Source: Flavobacterium sp. 90 (GTDB lineage Bacteria > Bacteroidota > Bacteroidia > Flavobacteriales > Flavobacteriaceae). Taken from it: a DNA stretch of 64,000 nt. The notes beneath the pieces are model-generated. The model searched no databases, was not told where the DNA came from, and worked only from the letters and a program-made list of their open reading frames with translations. The stretch spans positions 186,001 to 250,000 of the forward strand of contig NZ_SMGE01000001.1 of NCBI RefSeq assembly GCF_004339525.1, read 5' to 3'. Position 1 is the first letter of the stretch, and the number at the start of each line of letters is the position of its first letter. Below, in pieces: positions 61,690-64,000 of this stretch. The position numbers and the translations under genes are program-made.

Positions 61690-62769
61690 ATGACAAAACC
61701 CCAAATCGAAACCCTAAAACCAAAACAACATTTTGAAATCCTTGATGGATTAAGAGGAATAGCCGCCGTGGCAATTGTAATTTTTCATTTTATGGAAATC
61801 GTTCATCCGCCAAGCGAAAATTTTATTGCACATGGTTTTCTCGCTGTTGACTTTTTCTTTTGCCTTTCCGGATTTGTGATTGCTTATGCGTATCATGATC
61901 GTATTGATAAAATGAAACTTACTGATTTTTTCAAATTAAGATTGATCAGATTGCATCCTTTGGTTGTTTTTGGTTCTGTATTAGGTTTACTGGCTTTTCT
62001 TTTTGACCCTTTTGGCGGTAATCCTGAAAGTTATCAAACCGGTAAAGTGATTTTGATTTTTCTGGCTTCGATTTTTCTGATTCCGTTTCCGATAATGGCA
62101 GATCGATATTTCAACATATTTGGTTTAAATGCGCCCGGTTGGTCTTTGTTTTGGGAATATATTGCGAATATTCTTTATGCACTTTTTCTTTATAAACTAA
62201 GTCGCCGTTCGCTCTTTTTGTTAACCATTTTTGCCGCTATCGGAATTTGTTTTGTCAGTCATCGTGCTGGCGGTTCCTTAATGGGCGGATGGAGCGGAGA
62301 AACCTTTTGGGATGGCTGTGCGCGTATTTCGTATTCGTTTTTGGCAGGAATGCTCATTTATCGCTCCAATTGGATTATCAAATCAAAACTGAGTTTCATC
62401 GGATTATCTATATTACTTCTTGCAACGTTTGTCATGCCTTTTTCTGATTGGAATTGGCTAACAGAACCTTTAGTTGTTATAGTCTATTTTCCACTGTTGA
62501 TTGTATTAGGAGCCGGAGCAACTTTGGCGCCAGGATTCAAAAAAATATGCGTCTTCTTCGGGCAAATTTCTTATCCATTATACATGACGCATTATGCCGT
62601 AATGTGGATATTTGCCAACTATTACGCCAAGTATAAACCAGATACTAGTCAATTAACTTTCATTGTTATTATTGGAACAATTCTTCTTGTGGGAATCGCC
62701 TACTTAACCATGATTTTTTATGATACTCCTGTTCGAAAGTATTTGACGGATAAAAGAAAGAAGGTTTAA
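61690..62769 (+). CDS. acyltransferase family 3 membrane protein (OafA/YrhL-like)
   Basis: 359 residues, about ten transmembrane helices. Signature EILDGLRGIAAVAIVIFHFM with Arg22 and catalytic His33, and AVDFFFCLSGFVIAYAYHD with Asp54. Such enzymes O-acetylate or acylate surface polysaccharides or other exported substrates. The substrate is not evident from neighbours. 126 nt after the GTPase cassette; may be unrelated. Confidence 0.9.
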   Translation: MTKPQIETLKPKQHFEILDGLRGIAAVAIVIFHFMEIVHPPSENFIAHGFLAVDFFFCLSGFVIAYAYHDRIDKMKLTDFFKLRLIRLHPLVVFGSVLGLLAFLFDPFGGNPESYQTGKVILIFLASIFLIPFPIMADRYFNIFGLNAPGWSLFWEYIANILYALFLYKLSRRSLFLLTIFAAIGICFVSHRAGGSLMGGWSGETFWDGCARISYSFLAGMLIYRSNWIIKSKLSFIGLSILLLATFVMPFSDWNWLTEPLVVIVYFPLLIVLGAGATLAPGFKKICVFFGQISYPLYMTHYAVMWIFANYYAKYKPDTSQLTFIVIIGTILLVGIAYLTMIFYDTPVRKYLTDKRKKV

Positions 62770-62774
62770 TCTCG

Positions 62775-63010
62775 CAAAGGCGCGGAGTCGCAAAGTTTTT
62801 TTTACCCTAGTAACGAAAATTGTAAGCAAAGACGCCCAGTTTTTTTCTCGCAGATTTGGCAGATTGAGCAGATTTCATGTTCTTTTCTTCGTATATCTGT
62901 TGTAATCTTTTAAAAATCTGCATGAAACAAAAAAAACTTTGCGACTTTGCGGCTTCGCGAGATTAGAAAAAACCTTTGTTCCTAAGAACCTTTGCTCCTT
63001 TCTTATAAAA
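62775..63010. repeat. composite inverted repeat
   Basis: CTCGCAAAGGCGCGGAGTCG (62771) is mirrored by CGACTTTGCGGCTTCGCGAG (62942). Inner GCAGATTTCATGTTC and AAAATCTGCATGAAAC pair likewise. A microrepeat AACCTTTGTTCCTAAGAACC (62969) follows. No gene. Confidence 0.75.
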
Positions 63011-63046
63011 AATCCTTAATTTCGCCTTTAAATTAGAAGGAGAAAA

Positions 63047-64000
63047 ATGAAGGTATGTATTGCTGAGAAACCAAGTGTAGCACGTGAAATCGCATCCGTT
63101 TTGGGTGCCAATACCAAACACGATGGGTATTTTGAAGGCAATGGCTATGCTGTGACCTATACTTTTGGGCATTTATGTACTTTAAAGGAACCTAACGATT
63201 ATAAACCGCATTGGAAAAGTTGGGATTTAAACAACTTACCCATGCTTCCGGAGAAATTCGAAACCAAAGTAGTTGAGAATTCAGGAATCCAAAAGCAATT
63301 TAAAATTGTAAAAAGCTTATTCGACAAAGCCGAAGTGGTTATAAACTGCGGGGATGCCGGGCAGGAAGGAGAATTGATTCAGCGTTGGGTTATGAACGAA
63401 GCGCATTATAAAGGCGAAGTACAGCGTTTATGGATTTCGTCTTTAACAACTGAAGCGATAAAAGAAGGTTTCGAAAACTTAAAGCCTTCTGAAAACTATG
63501 ATAATTTATTCTACGCCGGATTTTCAAGAGCGATTGGAGACTGGTTATTAGGTATGAATGCCACACGTTTGTACACCGTAAAACATGGCGGTTACAAGCA
63601 AGTTTTGTCTATTGGACGCGTGCAAACGCCAACATTGGCAATGGTTGTCGATCGCTGGAAAGAAATCGAAAACTTTAAACCTCAACCTTATTGGGAATTA
63701 CAGACTTTATACAGAGAAACGCTTTTTAGTTATGAAGAAGGTCGTTTTCTAAAAAAAGAAGACGGAGAACTTCTCGCCAATAAAGTCAAAGAAAGTGAGT
63801 TCGAAATTGTTTCTGTAGATAAAAAGAACGGAAATGAATACGCTCCAAAACTATTTGATTTAACGGGTTTACAGGTTTATTGTAATACCAAATTTGGATT
63901 TTCGGCAGATGAAACGCTTAAAATTGTCCAGACTTTGTACGAGCAAAAAGTAGTGACATATCCCAGAGTTGATACGACTTTCTTACCGAACGATATTTAT
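63047..64000 (+). CDS. topB: DNA topoisomerase III (3' end outside window)
   Basis: 318 complete codons from ATG 63047 to the window edge. Type IA topoisomerase: Toprim start with Glu7 in CIAEKPSVA, second Toprim acidic cluster CGDAGQEGEL (Asp103, Glu107), and the active-site Tyr305 in TYPRVDT. Residue 105, usually the second Asp of DxDxE, is Gly here. It decatenates DNA with single-strand passage. The -7-like TAATTTCG at 63017 may be its promoter. The C-terminal zinc region cannot be assessed. Confidence 0.93.
   Translation, partial: MKVCIAEKPSVAREIASVLGANTKHDGYFEGNGYAVTYTFGHLCTLKEPNDYKPHWKSWDLNNLPMLPEKFETKVVENSGIQKQFKIVKSLFDKAEVVINCGDAGQEGELIQRWVMNEAHYKGEVQRLWISSLTTEAIKEGFENLKPSENYDNLFYAGFSRAIGDWLLGMNATRLYTVKHGGYKQVLSIGRVQTPTLAMVVDRWKEIENFKPQPYWELQTLYRETLFSYEEGRFLKKEDGELLANKVKESEFEIVSVDKKNGNEYAPKLFDLTGLQVYCNTKFGFSADETLKIVQTLYEQKVVTYPRVDTTFLPNDIY

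Overview
The window is AT-rich chromosomal DNA (about one third G+C by eye) from a Bacteroidota bacterium, most likely a Flavobacterium or close relative. Evidence: Bacteroidetes-type -7 promoter boxes (TAnnTTTG) and no classical Shine-Dalgarno sites; fused isobutyryl-CoA mutase IcmF; DUF5723/OmpA proteins; PorT-like barrel; many short lipoproteins; and intergenic spaces packed with dispersed palindromic repeats ('ACCGCAAAG...CTTTGCGGT') of the kind seen in flavobacterial genomes. No rRNA, tRNA, CRISPR array or insertion sequence was found.

Layout. 0-4.6 kb: a truncated AraC regulator and three paralogous small secreted proteins, two of them in duplicated promoter-gene-terminator units separated by a 104-bp tandem repeat. 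4.6-8.4 kb: a five-gene minus-strand envelope operon with a CsgG-like protein. 8.9-13.4 kb: HEAT-repeat protein, esterase-like protein, DUF1254/DUF1214 lipoprotein, XRE regulator. 14.0-15.6 kb: a GNAT toxin-antitoxin pair bracketed by dispersed repeats. 16.3-26.6 kb: icmF, an L,D-transpeptidase, lipoproteins, a Coa1-like protein, DUF4197. 26.7-36.9 kb: purU, katA, a tandemly duplicated putative small-RNA locus, an aldo/keto reductase with an AraC regulator, a TroA-like protein, pyrF and a large OmpA/TSP3 protein. 37-43.5 kb: a stress cluster (Dps, CsbD, AraC-like regulator, response regulator, CHASE3 histidine kinase, DUF4142, beta-barrel, DUF5670-like, YtxH, holin-like). 44-47 kb: a DUF5723 paralogue and prfA. 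47.1-51.8 kb: a defence-like island (HicAB, FRG-domain protein, P-loop ATPase with zinc ribbon, glycine-rich small protein). 52-58 kb: mostly lipoproteins and small membrane proteins of unknown function, plus a YdcF-family protein and a DUF5995 protein. 58.3-61.6 kb: a membrane protein / P-loop GTPase / GTPase-associated coiled-coil cassette. 61.7-64 kb: an acyltransferase and a truncated topoisomerase III gene.

Most interesting points: (i) a palindrome TAYGGATTTCCRYA lies 32-33 bp from a TAnnTTT-like -7 box in front of three otherwise unrelated loci: the CsgG-like operon, the FRG/ATPase island and the GTPase cassette, suggesting one activator controls all three; (ii) the GTPase cassette resembles NTP-driven conflict systems; (iii) a ~300-bp tandem duplication between katA and the aldo/keto reductase encodes two near-identical terminator-ended transcripts; (iv) an 18-bp perfect palindrome appears repeatedly at the same internal position of the dispersed repeats. 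All functional calls rest on reading the sequence and family knowledge; no database search was possible.
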